A program made the position numbers and the translations under genes. A stretch of 34,414 bases of DNA. Origin: an uncultured Roseburia sp. (GTDB taxonomy: Bacteria > Bacillota > Clostridia > Lachnospirales > Lachnospiraceae). The notes below the pieces were generated by a model, which was not told where the DNA came from, made no database searches, and saw only the letters and a program-made list of their open reading frames with translations. Below are positions 1 to 7,798 of the stretch, in pieces. Position 1 is the first letter of the stretch; each line of letters opens with the position of its first letter. The DNA lies in contig CAJTYI010000027.1 of the NCBI GenBank assembly GCA_910584215.1, positions 1 to 34,414 on the forward strand. Direction: 5' to 3'.

Positions 1-261
1 CGCGGATTGTCAAACACTGAAAAGACGTATCACCCGATGCCCCAAAGAAGCACGCTTAGAACCTCTGGCATTTGCTCTATTCAGAAAAAAGCAGAGACTG
101 TGGCGCCAACTCACGATGAATTGCCGCATTTACCTATCGAAAAAGTTAAAGTTTTGAATATTTGCGATAGAATAAATATGCAACACATAGGAATACTTAT
201 TCAGTCCAAATAATGGCTAATAACCTATACAACAAAACCAACAAGGATCTCGCGCACAACA
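1..261. other. left-edge stretch, no recognisable gene
   Basis: This stretch lies beyond the terminator of the spoIIIA operon. A plus-strand frame is open from the window edge to position 213 and could be the 3' end of a gene that starts outside the window. Its peptide matches nothing I recognise, and the only internal starts (TTG at 7, ATG at 40) have no ribosome binding site. I treat it as unassigned DNA. Confidence 0.4.
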
Positions 262-319
262 AAAGATCTGCTCTGCCATTTTACCTTAATACCAGGTAAA
301 ACTGACAGAGCAGATCTTT
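262..319 (-). terminator. Rho-independent terminator of the spoIIIA operon
   Basis: A perfect 14-bp stem (AAAGATCTGCTCTG at 262-275 with its complement at 306-319) encloses a second perfect 8-bp stem (279-286 with 294-301) capped by a 7-nt loop. On the minus strand the 3' arm runs into TTTTGTTGTG. It starts about 20 nt after the spoIIIAH stop codon, so it is the natural end of the spoIIIA transcript. Confidence 0.85.
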
Positions 320-338
320 ATAAAAACTATTTTGTTTC

Positions 339-1049
339 TCACTCTTCCTTGACTACAATAGGCGTAATCACGATCTTATCCGCAGAAATATTTGTTTTGC
401 GCTGAACGATGTCCTCCACCTGTGCCCGTTTGGCATCCGTTACCTCGCCCATATTAAGTACCACATCACAATTGTCATCCGTGATGCTAATCACCACATC
501 CGTAAAACCTTTGGCTTCCAGAAGCATTTCCGCCGCTGCCTCTCTCTCGGCAATATCCGTCATTGCCACCATCTTATTGACTGCATCCTGTTTTAGTGCA
601 TCGTCGATGGTACTGCTGTTGACAATTTCAAGCAGCGCTTCCTTATTTTTAGAGCGCACCTGCTCTCTGTTGAGTTTCATCTCGGCCGCATAATCAAAAT
701 TGCCGACTGTGGTGGATGTAAGTACTGCCTCGCCGGGATTTTCGATACTTTCTTCGGCTCCCGCACTCGTCTCCTCGAGCATCTCCGTTGTATTTTCCGA
801 AAGCTGTTCCGTATTCATATCCGTTGCGGCGATTTCCTCGCCAGTTCCCTCGTCCGTAAAAATCTCTCCCTCGAGTGCCAGATCTTCATCTGAAATTTCA
901 TACTCTTCTTTCGTCAAATCCGCCGAAACCTCGGCTGCAATTTCATCATCTGCGACATTGTTGTGCATGTAACTGAAATACCCTGCCACCGCTATCATAA
1001 GTGCAAGTGCTGTAATCACCAATTGATTTTTGCGAAATATTTTTTTCAA
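339..1049 (-). CDS. spoIIIAH: stage III sporulation protein AH (SpoIIIAH)
   Basis: SpoIIIAH is the mother-cell membrane protein that binds forespore SpoIIQ across the intermembrane space and forms part of the ring of the feeding-tube channel. The sequence has a basic N-terminus, one membrane segment (about residues 10-27), an acidic low-complexity stretch rich in Glu and Thr, and a C-terminal YscJ/FliF-like domain (about residues 125-230) containing the phrases NREQVRSKNKEALLEIVN and DAVNKMVAM. It is the last gene of the operon. An ATG at 1055 abuts AAGGAGG with no spacing, so I place the start at TTG 1049, six bases downstream of that site; this gives 236 residues. The Glu/Thr-rich linker makes it somewhat longer than the Bacillus protein (about 218 residues, from memory). 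The family call is secure; the exact start is inferred. Confidence 0.9.
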   Translation of the reverse strand: MKKIFRKNQLVITALALMIAVAGYFSYMHNNVADDEIAAEVSADLTKEEYEISDEDLALEGEIFTDEGTGEEIAATDMNTEQLSENTTEMLEETSAGAEESIENPGEAVLTSTTVGNFDYAAEMKLNREQVRSKNKEALLEIVNSSTIDDALKQDAVNKMVAMTDIAEREAAAEMLLEAKGFTDVVISITDDNCDVVLNMGEVTDAKRAQVEDIVQRKTNISADKIVITPIVVKEE

Positions 1050-1120
1050 TGCCATCCTCCTTTTAGGCTTATTTAACTATCATAATTTTATGACGGCGTC
1101 TCTTCGTTTATGCCTCACTT

Positions 1121-1696
1121 TTATTCTCCCATAGCAATCACTTTTATCCGATGTACCTCCACAGCAAAAAGCGCCTGCACCGCTTCCGTAATTTCCGTTT
1201 TTACTCTCGGTTTATCACCCCCTTTTGCGACCACCACCACCCCCTCGATGGACGGCTCCAGCTCTTTTTGCACATAGGGCGCCGACTCTGTGCCCTGTTC
1301 CGTAAACACGGTGACGCTGGTATTTTTGCTCTCCGTGACGGAGCGGCTGCCACCGCCTGTGTCGGTCTCATTGGTGGTGGAGCTCTCCCTGCTGATATCC
1401 TTTTCCACCACCCTCTCCCCCTTGTCTTTTATGGTTATCATGACTGATACATCCTCCACCCCCTGCATTCGCAAAAGCACCCGCTCCAACCGCCGTTCCA
1501 ACTGGTTGACATAGTCTCTATCACTGTCAGAGACTGTCGCTTTCTCAGTGTTTGCTTCTGTCTCCTTTTGCTTTTTCTCGCCGTTTGGCAGCATCACGAC
1601 CAAAAGCAAAACGCCGACCAAACACACTACCAGCCAATCCTGCTTTTTCATCTGCTTAAATTTGCCATGTTCTAAGATTTCTTTTAGCCCCCGCAT
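1121..1696 (-). CDS. spoIIIAG: stage III sporulation protein AG (SpoIIIAG)
   Basis: SpoIIIAG forms a large oligomeric ring in the outer forespore membrane as part of the SpoIIIA-SpoIIQ channel. The 191-residue product has a basic cytoplasmic N-terminus, one hydrophobic segment (DWLVVCLVGVLLLVVMLP, about residues 20-37), then a periplasm-facing ring-building domain with YVNQLERRLERVLLRMQGVEDVSVMI and EGVVVVAKGGD, both typical of the family. A Ser/Thr/Gly-rich insertion (about residues 100-125) sits where the characterised Bacillus protein has its beta-triangle insertion. Its start overlaps the end of spoIIIAF by 13 nt, which points to translational coupling; GGAGGAGG lies about 11 nt upstream of the ATG. 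Confidence 0.93.
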   Translation of the reverse strand: MRGLKEILEHGKFKQMKKQDWLVVCLVGVLLLVVMLPNGEKKQKETEANTEKATVSDSDRDYVNQLERRLERVLLRMQGVEDVSVMITIKDKGERVVEKDISRESSTTNETDTGGGSRSVTESKNTSVTVFTEQGTESAPYVQKELEPSIEGVVVVAKGGDKPRVKTEITEAVQALFAVEVHRIKVIAMGE

Positions 1697-2223
1697 ACCG
1701 TGACTGCCTCCTCCTCCATCTGATAATAACCTGCCAGTTTTTCGCGCAGCTGCGCGAGCCCTTTGTCTATGCCGCCCGCATCGCTGCCGATTTCTACCGG
1801 AGCGACAAAGATATCACCCTCCATGCTTTTTTTCACCGTAAGGGAAATCCCCTGCATCGTATAGTCGTCCGCGAGATGAACCTCAACTTCGGTCGTCTCA
1901 TAGCCCGCTCCGGCGGCAATCTGCCGCACGTCCTCGGCAATGGCAAGTTCATACTTCTTACGATAGTATTCATTTTGGGCAAATTCGATTCTGGCGTTGT
2001 CTCGCGACAATTCTTCCAAACCCTCCACAAACGCCTCATATTGAATCTGCTCAAAAAAATCTCCGCCGTCCCAAAAAAGGGACAGCAGCGGTGACAAAAA
2101 AGCAACTAACATAATCACGCCGGAAAAAAAACGAATGTATTTCTTATAATTTTCCCCGGGTACGATATACATAAATAATCCCAGCAGCACAAAAAGAATA
2201 AACAGCCCTCTGATCTGCTCCAT
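1684..2223 (-). CDS. spoIIIAF: stage III sporulation protein AF (SpoIIIAF)
   Basis: SpoIIIAF is a membrane component of the SpoIIIA complex with a soluble ring-like domain. Two hydrophobic segments occupy about residues 5-22 and 30-50 (FILFVLLGLFMYIVPG and a second ending SPLLSLFWDGG), and the rest is a soluble alpha/beta domain. The pattern 'two membrane segments, then a charged helix with YRKKYELAIAEDV' fits the family, as does the length of 179 residues. Only one base separates the spoIIIAE stop codon from its ATG, so the two genes are probably coupled. Confidence 0.9.
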   Translation of the reverse strand: MEQIRGLFILFVLLGLFMYIVPGENYKKYIRFFSGVIMLVAFLSPLLSLFWDGGDFFEQIQYEAFVEGLEELSRDNARIEFAQNEYYRKKYELAIAEDVRQIAAGAGYETTEVEVHLADDYTMQGISLTVKKSMEGDIFVAPVEIGSDAGGIDKGLAQLREKLAGYYQMEEEAVTVCGG

Positions 2224-2224
2224 A

Positions 2225-3421
2225 TTACGTCACCCCGATTCCCGACATTGTCGTCGTGATGGCAATGGTCAGAAAAAATAGCGTCATGCTATACCCGGCC
2301 AGTTTCACATAGAGCACCCCGCCCTCCGCCATGCCCTTAAGACATCCCGCAATCCGCTTGTCGGCCACGGGTTCCGTCAAGGCTGCCGCCAGGCGGTAAT
2401 AAAACGATAAAATCCCCATCTTGGCCATGGGTATCAGTCCGATCGCCAACAGAATAAGAAGCGCCGCCACCCCGACACAATTTTTAATCAACAGACCCGA
2501 ACCCAGCAAAATATCCCGCACGCCGCCGACGGTATTGCCCACGCCCGGAATCATCGACGCCGCCTTGCCGATACCGCCGTAAACCAGCCGGTCTTTGGCC
2601 GGAAATATCATGCCCTGCACCACATTGAGCCCCAGTATAATGCCGCCCGCTGCCTTCATCCCAAAACAGATCGCCCCCTTGAGCAGATCGGTTAAATTGG
2701 CAAGTTTCGGCTCTTCAAAAAAGTAATTCAAAAGCTGCAACACGACATAGATGCGGATTGCCGGCATCAAAAATTTCAAAAACACCCACTGAATCAGATA
2801 AATTGCCAGAAATGCCGTCTGATAAAATCCGGCCGACGTCCCGGCACCCGTTGAAAATATCAGCGCCAGGCTAAGCGTGGGAACCAGCGCGCGCATAAAG
2901 TCAATCCCTTTCGTCAAGGTCTCCTCGGCGATGGCCGAAAAATTGACAAAACTCTGCATCAATAAAATTCCCAGCACACAATACACCAACATATAACAGA
3001 GCTTTGCTATGTACGCCAGTCGAAAGACCTCGCTGAAATTTTTTAAAATGGAAAAGCCCACTGCCAGCAACACAACTTGGGCCATCAGTTTTCTATTTTC
3101 CGATACCTCATAAAACAGCGCATCTTTCAGCCAGGCCACAAACATTTCCCCGCCTTCCTTTAGTCCGCCGTCTAAAAGCGTCTCAAATACCTGCGAAAAC
3201 GCTACCTTATCCCTGGTCGCAAACAACTCTTCCTCCGTCAGGCTGTCCAAGTCTGTAAAATCCATCTGCGCGCGCAGATCATCCAGATAACTGTCCTCCT
3301 GCGCGGCCCCGACAGCCTGCGGATGATAGCCGAAGATACTGACCGCACAGAGAACCAAAATGGCGGCTGCGCGTGCGATACACTTTATCGTTATTTTGTT
3401 TTCCCATATCTGTCCCAGCAT
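2225..3421 (-). CDS. spoIIIAE: stage III sporulation protein AE (SpoIIIAE)
   Basis: SpoIIIAE is the large polytopic membrane subunit of the SpoIIIA complex. The 398-residue protein starts with a cleavable-looking signal sequence (residues 12-38, ending AVGAAQED), followed by a soluble segment and about eight hydrophobic segments. The stretch KDRLVYGGIGKAASMIPGVG and the neighbouring glycine-rich segment are characteristic. The start is supported by AAGGAGA seven bases before the ATG. Only 16 nt separate it from spoIIIAD. Length matches the family norm of about 400 residues. Confidence 0.94.
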   Translation of the reverse strand: MLGQIWENKITIKCIARAAAILVLCAVSIFGYHPQAVGAAQEDSYLDDLRAQMDFTDLDSLTEEELFATRDKVAFSQVFETLLDGGLKEGGEMFVAWLKDALFYEVSENRKLMAQVVLLAVGFSILKNFSEVFRLAYIAKLCYMLVYCVLGILLMQSFVNFSAIAEETLTKGIDFMRALVPTLSLALIFSTGAGTSAGFYQTAFLAIYLIQWVFLKFLMPAIRIYVVLQLLNYFFEEPKLANLTDLLKGAICFGMKAAGGIILGLNVVQGMIFPAKDRLVYGGIGKAASMIPGVGNTVGGVRDILLGSGLLIKNCVGVAALLILLAIGLIPMAKMGILSFYYRLAAALTEPVADKRIAGCLKGMAEGGVLYVKLAGYSMTLFFLTIAITTTMSGIGVT

Positions 3422-3437
3422 AGCGTCTCCTTTTCCC

Positions 3438-3824
3438 CTATGTAATCAGGCTTCCGATGGTCTCCAAAAAGACCGACAGCACCGGTATGCTCACCACCAT
3501 GATCGACATTTTCGCAAACACCTCAATCTGACTGCCCAGCGCGGCAAACCCCGCGTCTTTACAGATATTGGTGGCAAATTCCGCCACATAGGCAATCCCT
3601 GTCATTTTAAGCAGCAGACCAATATAACGGCTGTCCACAGGGATGGCGCGTTCGAGCTCCTTCACGAAATCAATCACGGTCTCCAATTTGGTCATCAGGT
3701 AAATAAAAATACAGATACACACGGTGATACTGATATAAATACTGTACTCATTTTTCTCCCGCTTGAGTACAAGCGCCAACACCGTACCGGCAATGCCAAG
3801 AATGGCAATTTTTAAAATATCCAT
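3438..3824 (-). CDS. spoIIIAD: stage III sporulation protein AD (SpoIIIAD)
   Basis: This is a small polytopic membrane protein of the SpoIIIA complex, 128 residues, with about four hydrophobic segments (3-18, 27-46, 66-88 and 101-122). SpoIIIAC and SpoIIIAD are distant relatives and both start with a short helix ending in a Leu-Lys pair (here VLALVLKREKNEYS), as in this sequence. It lies between spoIIIAC and spoIIIAE in the invariant operon order. No motif points to an enzymatic activity; a structural role in the membrane base of the channel is inferred from the family. Confidence 0.92.
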   Translation of the reverse strand: MDILKIAILGIAGTVLALVLKREKNEYSIYISITVCICIFIYLMTKLETVIDFVKELERAIPVDSRYIGLLLKMTGIAYVAEFATNICKDAGFAALGSQIEVFAKMSIMVVSIPVLSVFLETIGSLIT

Positions 3825-3847
3825 CTTTCCTGCTTCGCCTCCCAGCC

Positions 3848-4042
3848 TCAGAGCGCAAACAACGATTGCATGGTTTCAAACAGTTCATAGATATAAGGAA
3901 TAATCCAAAACAGCACGATTAAAAGCCCGGCCAGACTGACAAGAAATGCGTGCTCGTCTCTGCCGCTATGTTTTAAAACCTGGCTGATCACTGTCACCAA
4001 TATTCCCACCGCCGCAATTTTAAAGATCAAATTAACACTCAT
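3848..4042 (-). CDS. spoIIIAC: stage III sporulation protein AC (SpoIIIAC)
   Basis: A 64-residue membrane protein with two hydrophobic segments (5-20 and 33-55) joined by a short polar loop containing LKHSGRDEHAFLVS, the hallmark of the family. The ATG is preceded by GAGGAG at a good distance. It is the smallest gene of the operon and has the usual length. It should sit in the outer forespore membrane with SpoIIIAD. Confidence 0.93.
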   Translation of the reverse strand: MSVNLIFKIAAVGILVTVISQVLKHSGRDEHAFLVSLAGLLIVLFWIIPYIYELFETMQSLFAL

Positions 4043-4059
4043 GTGGCCTCACTCCTCTT

Positions 4060-4629
4060 TTAAAGTAATAATATTATCAGCATAAATCCGCACACCACAC
4101 TGAGTGTCTGGTACACTTTCTGCTTTTCTTTCTGCCCCGCCCTGCTCTGTTCGATCACAAAATCCAGCCGTTCCAGGCAAAGAGCCAGCTGTCTTTTATT
4201 TTCCTCGACACTGTTTCCAAAAAAAGTCCCCCCGGCGTCCACCACAATGGCAAGTTCTTCCTCCGTCAGCCCCAGCTCCTTTTGCGCCGCGCCAAATGTC
4301 TCCTGCCAGATCATTCTTCCCCCCGCCGCACTCTTCTCTGACAATGCCAGTTTAATCTCATCGAGCGCTTTTTGCAGGGCGGGAACCGTTGAGAGAGATT
4401 GTCCCAGCAATTGTTCCACCGGCTGCATCGCGTAAATTTCCGCATAAGAGATCGCGACAAATAAACGCCTGAGTTCATACAATAACTCTAAATGATCTGC
4501 CAATTCCTTCTTAAGCTGCATTCCGAATCCGACGCTTGCTGTAATAATCAGCAAACATCCAAACAGTCTCATTAGGCTCATACGTTTCACCATACTTTCC
4601 ATATCATAATCAGCCTGCGTTCCAAACAT
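4060..4629 (-). CDS. spoIIIAB: stage III sporulation protein AB (SpoIIIAB)
   Basis: SpoIIIAB is a bitopic membrane protein that works with the ATPase SpoIIIAA and resembles the GspF family of type II secretion proteins. The product has a membrane segment (about 20-38, LFGCLLIITASVGFGMQL), a helical cytoplasmic domain with LYELRRLFVAISYAEIYAMQPVEQLL, and a second hydrophobic segment at the very C-terminus (VVCGFMLIILLL). The start is uncertain. The ATG at 4629 has no clear ribosome binding site, and internal ATGs at 4602 (MESMVKR) and 4593 (MVKRMSL) fit the usual family length of about 170 residues slightly better. The gap to spoIIIAA is 109 nt and is structured. Confidence 0.9.
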   Translation of the reverse strand: MFGTQADYDMESMVKRMSLMRLFGCLLIITASVGFGMQLKKELADHLELLYELRRLFVAISYAEIYAMQPVEQLLGQSLSTVPALQKALDEIKLALSEKSAAGGRMIWQETFGAAQKELGLTEEELAIVVDAGGTFFGNSVEENKRQLALCLERLDFVIEQSRAGQKEKQKVYQTLSVVCGFMLIILLL

Positions 4630-4634
4630 CCATA

Positions 4635-4713
4635 ACTGTAACCGTTCAGCCTTCGGCTTCCCTGTTACGGAATCCCCCCATTTAAGGTTTGACTGCGGAA
4701 AAGGGGCGGATTC
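4635..4713. other. structured spacer between spoIIIAA and spoIIIAB
   Basis: Two inverted repeats fill most of the gap. The first pairs GTAAC (about 4648-4652) with GTTAC (about 4664-4668) around an inner AGCC/GGCT stem. The second pairs GAATCC plus CCCC (4670-4679) with GGGG plus GGATTC (4703-4713, one bulged C). Neither is followed by a T-run on the minus strand, so they look like folded mRNA spacer rather than terminators. Confidence 0.4.
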
Positions 4714-4738
4714 TTTATTTATTAGACATTACTTGCTG

Positions 4739-5683
4739 CTACTTTCCGTCATAACGGCCGATACATTGATTGTGCTGATCATAAATTTCATAGCCTCTGC
4801 TGCCGTCCGCCGTCTTAAAAAGACGCACAAACCGTTCAAATACCCGCTGATGCAGATATTGCTTTTCTTCCAATTCTTCCATCGTCCCCCCGTGCGCCGT
4901 GGCAATCACTTTACAGCCGCTCACCGCAGCCGCCCGCACTGCCGCAAAATCTTCTTTTGTGCCGAGCTCATCGACCGCGATCACCTGCGGCGACATCACA
5001 CGCAGCATAAGCTCGATACCGGCCGGTTTCCCGCACCCGTCGAGTACATCCGTCCTGCTCCCGACATCATTCTGCGGCCAGCCTTTTTCACACGCGGCTA
5101 TCTCGGAGCGCTCGTCCACCAATCCCACTTTTTGGCCCATACCTTGTCCCTGTCCGTCGGAGATACTGCGGACCAGATCTCTAAGGCAGGTGGTTTTACC
5201 GACTCCCGGCGGGGAAAAAAGAAGCGTGTGACAGACCGCACCGTCCTTGTAAATATAGGGCAGCACCCTGGCGGCACAGCCTTTCTTTTCGTGAGCCACG
5301 CGTATATTTAAAAATGTCACGGGCGTCATCCCGGCCACACTCTGCCCGTCCATCGCTACATGGCCCGCCATGCCGACCCGATGCCCGCCGTCGATCGTGA
5401 CAAACCCCTGCCGCATCTCTTCCCGGTAAGCGTAAAGCGAATAGCTGCTGATATAATTGAGCATTTCCGCGATATCCTCGCGCCCAATCATGGTCTCTCC
5501 CCCCTCAAGTCTTTTGATACCCGTGTCGTAGATCAGTTCGATCGGCTGCCCGATACGGACACGAATCTCCTCGAGCCCATCACCAGCCGCCCTTTTAGAG
5601 TTTGTCCGCCCCAAATCCTGCTCTCCCAGATAGGGCTCTAGGGCTTCGCGCAGGCGCAGCGGAAAAATCCTGCTCAGTTCCAT
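4739..5683 (-). CDS. spoIIIAA: stage III sporulation protein AA, ATPase (SpoIIIAA)
   Basis: SpoIIIAA is the cytoplasmic ATPase of the SpoIIIA channel, related to type II/IV secretion ATPases. In the 314-residue product, the Walker A motif GVGKTT is at about 160-165 and the Walker B motif VIAVDE at about 234-239. The segment VGLVDERSEIAAC between them, and the N-terminal phrases EEIRVRIGQP and GHRVGMAGH, are typical of the family. An in-frame ATG exists at 5716, but it overlaps the -10 box of the sigma-E promoter and has no ribosome binding site. The ATG at 5683 has AGGAGG with 6-nt spacing, so I use that start. It is the first gene of the operon. Confidence 0.94.
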   Translation of the reverse strand: MELSRIFPLRLREALEPYLGEQDLGRTNSKRAAGDGLEEIRVRIGQPIELIYDTGIKRLEGGETMIGREDIAEMLNYISSYSLYAYREEMRQGFVTIDGGHRVGMAGHVAMDGQSVAGMTPVTFLNIRVAHEKKGCAARVLPYIYKDGAVCHTLLFSPPGVGKTTCLRDLVRSISDGQGQGMGQKVGLVDERSEIAACEKGWPQNDVGSRTDVLDGCGKPAGIELMLRVMSPQVIAVDELGTKEDFAAVRAAAVSGCKVIATAHGGTMEELEEKQYLHQRVFERFVRLFKTADGSRGYEIYDQHNQCIGRYDGK

Positions 5684-5714
5684 AGCCATCCTCCTTTTTC
5701 CTCCGGCATATTCC

Positions 5715-5744
5715 ATTGTATGATCCCGTCCGTTTTCTTATGAC
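5715..5744 (-). promoter_or_regulatory. sigma-E-type promoter of the spoIIIA operon
   Basis: On the minus strand a -35-like GTCATAAG (5737-5744) is followed after 14 nt by CATACAAT (5715-5722), a very close match to the mother-cell sigma-E consensus -10 region. The spoIIIA operon is a known member of the sigma-E regulon in Bacillus and Clostridia. Transcription should start near 5707, leaving a 5' leader of about 25 nt. Confidence 0.8.
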
Positions 5745-5776
5745 TATTTTCTTTTCACCTTGGGCTTTCCGCTAAT

Positions 5777-5887
5777 CGAGTAGGGGAGATTTCTTCCCTA
5801 CTCGCTGCGCGGGGTGCGTGCTGCAACAGCAGCTATTTTCACTTCGCACCCCTGCGCATAAAAAAGGCTACGCCTCATTCCTACGCC
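5777..5887. repeat. compact multi-hairpin intergenic element
   Basis: Three structural parts are visible. (a) A 9-bp perfect stem, CGAGTAGGG (5777-5785) with 5796-5804, extendable by 3 pairs. (b) A composite stem: GCGC plus GGGGTGCG (5807-5818) with CGCACCCC plus GCGC (5845-5857, one bulge), enclosing an inner stem GCTGC/GCAGC (5820-5824 with 5829-5833) and an asymmetric 11-nt loop at 5834-5844. (c) A direct repeat CTACGCC at 5868-5874 and 5881-5887. A 63-codon minus-strand frame (5798-5989) runs through it, but its start has no clear ribosome binding site, its stop lies inside hairpin (a), and the composition follows the stems, so I do not call a gene. I recall similar short frames from other Lachnospiraceae, which suggests a dispersed repeat or structured RNA; that is memory, not a search result. 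Confidence 0.55.
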
Positions 5888-5917
5888 TTGCATATGAAAT
5901 AATCCTTTAAAGTGAAA

Positions 5918-5973
5918 AAACTCCCCGCCTGCATGGACACTGATAGACATATGTCCTTGCTGGCGGGGAGTTT
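5918..5973 (-). terminator. Rho-independent terminator after the glucosyltransferase gene
   Basis: A perfect 12-bp stem (AAACTCCCCGCC at 5918-5929 with 5962-5973) contains a nested GGACA/TGTCC stem (5935-5939 with 5952-5956). On the minus strand the 3' arm ends in a run of six T. It lies about 45 nt beyond the stop codon at 6019, so it should end that transcript before the spoIIIA promoter. Confidence 0.85.
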
Positions 5974-6018
5974 CCCCTGGTTTCAACACTCATAATAGAT
6001 CTATGACTGTGTTTTATT

Positions 6019-7572
6019 TTACTCCGGCATCCGTATCACAATCATGCTGTCGACATAGCTGCCGTTATATTCCCGCGCTTCAAAATACCGCACGGATTCT
6101 TTTGCCGGATAAAGCGGCATATTATAAAATTCTTCGGATGCCCGGACGGCTTCAAGCTCCTCCCCGGTCGCCACGCATGTCTGCACGCCGAAGCAATAAT
6201 TCCACAGACTTACATAATGATAAGGCACGTTGAGAAACGACTGGCTGCTGATGCCGACGATATCCGGCTTTAGCGCCGGAAGGTCCATCGTCTCGGCATC
6301 GTAATCGCCGATGATGGCCACTTTGGTCGTAACCGACCCAAACTCGCTTAAGTTCTCCATGCGGTCTAAAATATTGGCGGCAATGGCATACGATTTGTGG
6401 TAGCTCAAGTTCAGATGATAGTAGGCAATATTGCTGTTTACCACATTGTGGTACAGCAGCAGACATACCGCCGCAATGCCGCACCCGCGCAGGAATCGTT
6501 CCACGCGCTCCTTACCGTTTAGCTGCTGCAGCAAAAGAAGCATCAGCAGATAGAAAAAGCATACTCCCATCTCCATCAGCGTGTGATAGGTCACATAGGG
6601 CGAAGTGAAATTGATCAAAAAGGCGCCAACCGGCAGCAGACAGACTGCGATCACGGACGCCGCCAGTTCCAACGGCTTATGATACAACTGTTTTTTGATT
6701 ACAAAATAAAGGGAGAGCGCCGCAAACAGCCCCAACAGGAGAAAATGGATCTCGGTATAAATCTGGCGGTCAAAACCGTCCTTTACGCCCAGCAGCTCCA
6801 AAAACTGTAGGACGGAACGCTTCAGCGCCTGTTTGTATTCGCCAAAAGACATCATTCCCATCGCATTGACGCCCTGGTAGCTGCTCAGCTCATAGTTAAG
6901 CCTCGCCATAAAAATCTTCTGCGCTAAAAAATAAAGAACCGCCCCACCGGCCAGCATGACAGGGTACTTCCAGTCACGCCTCACGGCCTCCATAAAATGC
7001 AGACGCTCAAATGCGTACTGTTTGACAATGAGCAAAAGAATCAAAATCACTGCCGTCCCCACATATGCCTGGTAGGTTGCCATACTGAAACACAGACAGA
7101 CCATTGCCGGAAAGATTCCCAGTTTCGGGAAACGCCAGACAAGATAGACGGACGCCGTCGCCAGCAAAAATGCCAGCATATAGGGGTCGGCTGTGTACAT
7201 ATAGGCAAAAGACGCTACGACGGTGGGAAATGAGACAAACACGCCCGCAGTCAGCACGATCAACAGCGTATCGTTCATCTCAAACAGTTCCACGATCAAA
7301 ATCATTGTCAGACTGATGTAACAAAGGGACAGCATGCCGTTCACCCAGGGCAGATCAAATTTGGACGACAATAGCCCCGCATAGTGAAGTCCCCATCTCC
7401 CCAGATAGAACGTGTCCCCGACACCCTGAAAATTAAACATACTGTCCCATATGGGCAGAAAATTAAAAAAACGGTAGGCATGCGCCATAAGGCCAATCAC
7501 CCAAGTCGCAGCCACAGCCGTTTTCCACTCCTTTTTTAAGATTATATTTTTTCCAAATAACGTAAACTCCAT
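6019..7572 (-). CDS. GtrII-like membrane glucosyltransferase
   Basis: A polytopic membrane protein of about 517 residues with roughly ten hydrophobic segments. The N-terminal region, with a short loop containing LPIWDSMFNFQGVGDTFYLG and then GRWGLHY, resembles the GtrII/GtrV-like family (Pfam 'Glucosyl transferase GtrII'). Those proteins are thought to add sugars from polyprenyl-phosphate donors to cell-surface glycans on the outer face of the membrane. The acidic residues in the first loop (W-D-S and G-D-T) sit where GT-C fold enzymes have catalytic acids. The acceptor is unknown. It appears to be a single-gene unit with terminators on both sides. A TTG one codon upstream (7575) is slightly better placed relative to AAAGGA and could be the true start. 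Confidence 0.75.
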   Translation of the reverse strand: MEFTLFGKNIILKKEWKTAVAATWVIGLMAHAYRFFNFLPIWDSMFNFQGVGDTFYLGRWGLHYAGLLSSKFDLPWVNGMLSLCYISLTMILIVELFEMNDTLLIVLTAGVFVSFPTVVASFAYMYTADPYMLAFLLATASVYLVWRFPKLGIFPAMVCLCFSMATYQAYVGTAVILILLLIVKQYAFERLHFMEAVRRDWKYPVMLAGGAVLYFLAQKIFMARLNYELSSYQGVNAMGMMSFGEYKQALKRSVLQFLELLGVKDGFDRQIYTEIHFLLLGLFAALSLYFVIKKQLYHKPLELAASVIAVCLLPVGAFLINFTSPYVTYHTLMEMGVCFFYLLMLLLLQQLNGKERVERFLRGCGIAAVCLLLYHNVVNSNIAYYHLNLSYHKSYAIAANILDRMENLSEFGSVTTKVAIIGDYDAETMDLPALKPDIVGISSQSFLNVPYHYVSLWNYCFGVQTCVATGEELEAVRASEEFYNMPLYPAKESVRYFEAREYNGSYVDSMIVIRMPE

Positions 7573-7700
7573 CAATAAAATTTATCCTTTTCTTCTGTCG
7601 TGCCAAAATATTACTATCCCGCAGATATGGCACTCGATACCATGTTTTCTATATGAAGCAAAACGCAACAGTGAAGCCCAGACTGAACTGTTACAGCAAA

Positions 7701-7735
7701 ACAACGGATGGCCGCACAAACGCGGCATCCGTTGT
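7701..7735 (-). terminator. Rho-independent terminator of the decarboxylase operon
   Basis: The stem is ACAACGGATG plus a GC-rich inner part pairing across a 6-nt loop, with one bulged base (arms 7701-7715 and 7722-7735). On the minus strand it is followed by TTTTGCTG. It lies about 65 nt past the stop codon of the carboxyltransferase at 7799. Confidence 0.8.
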
Positions 7736-7798
7736 CTTATCCTCTGATGTAAAATATGAACTTATCGGCAAGCGAATCATTGACACGCGCTTACTATT

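Noticed and set aside
5798..5989. A 63-codon minus-strand frame overlapping the hairpin element, considered as a small gene.
   Set aside because: There is no convincing ribosome binding site, the frame covers a terminator stem and two hairpins, and its stop lies inside a stem. The composition is explained by the structured element.
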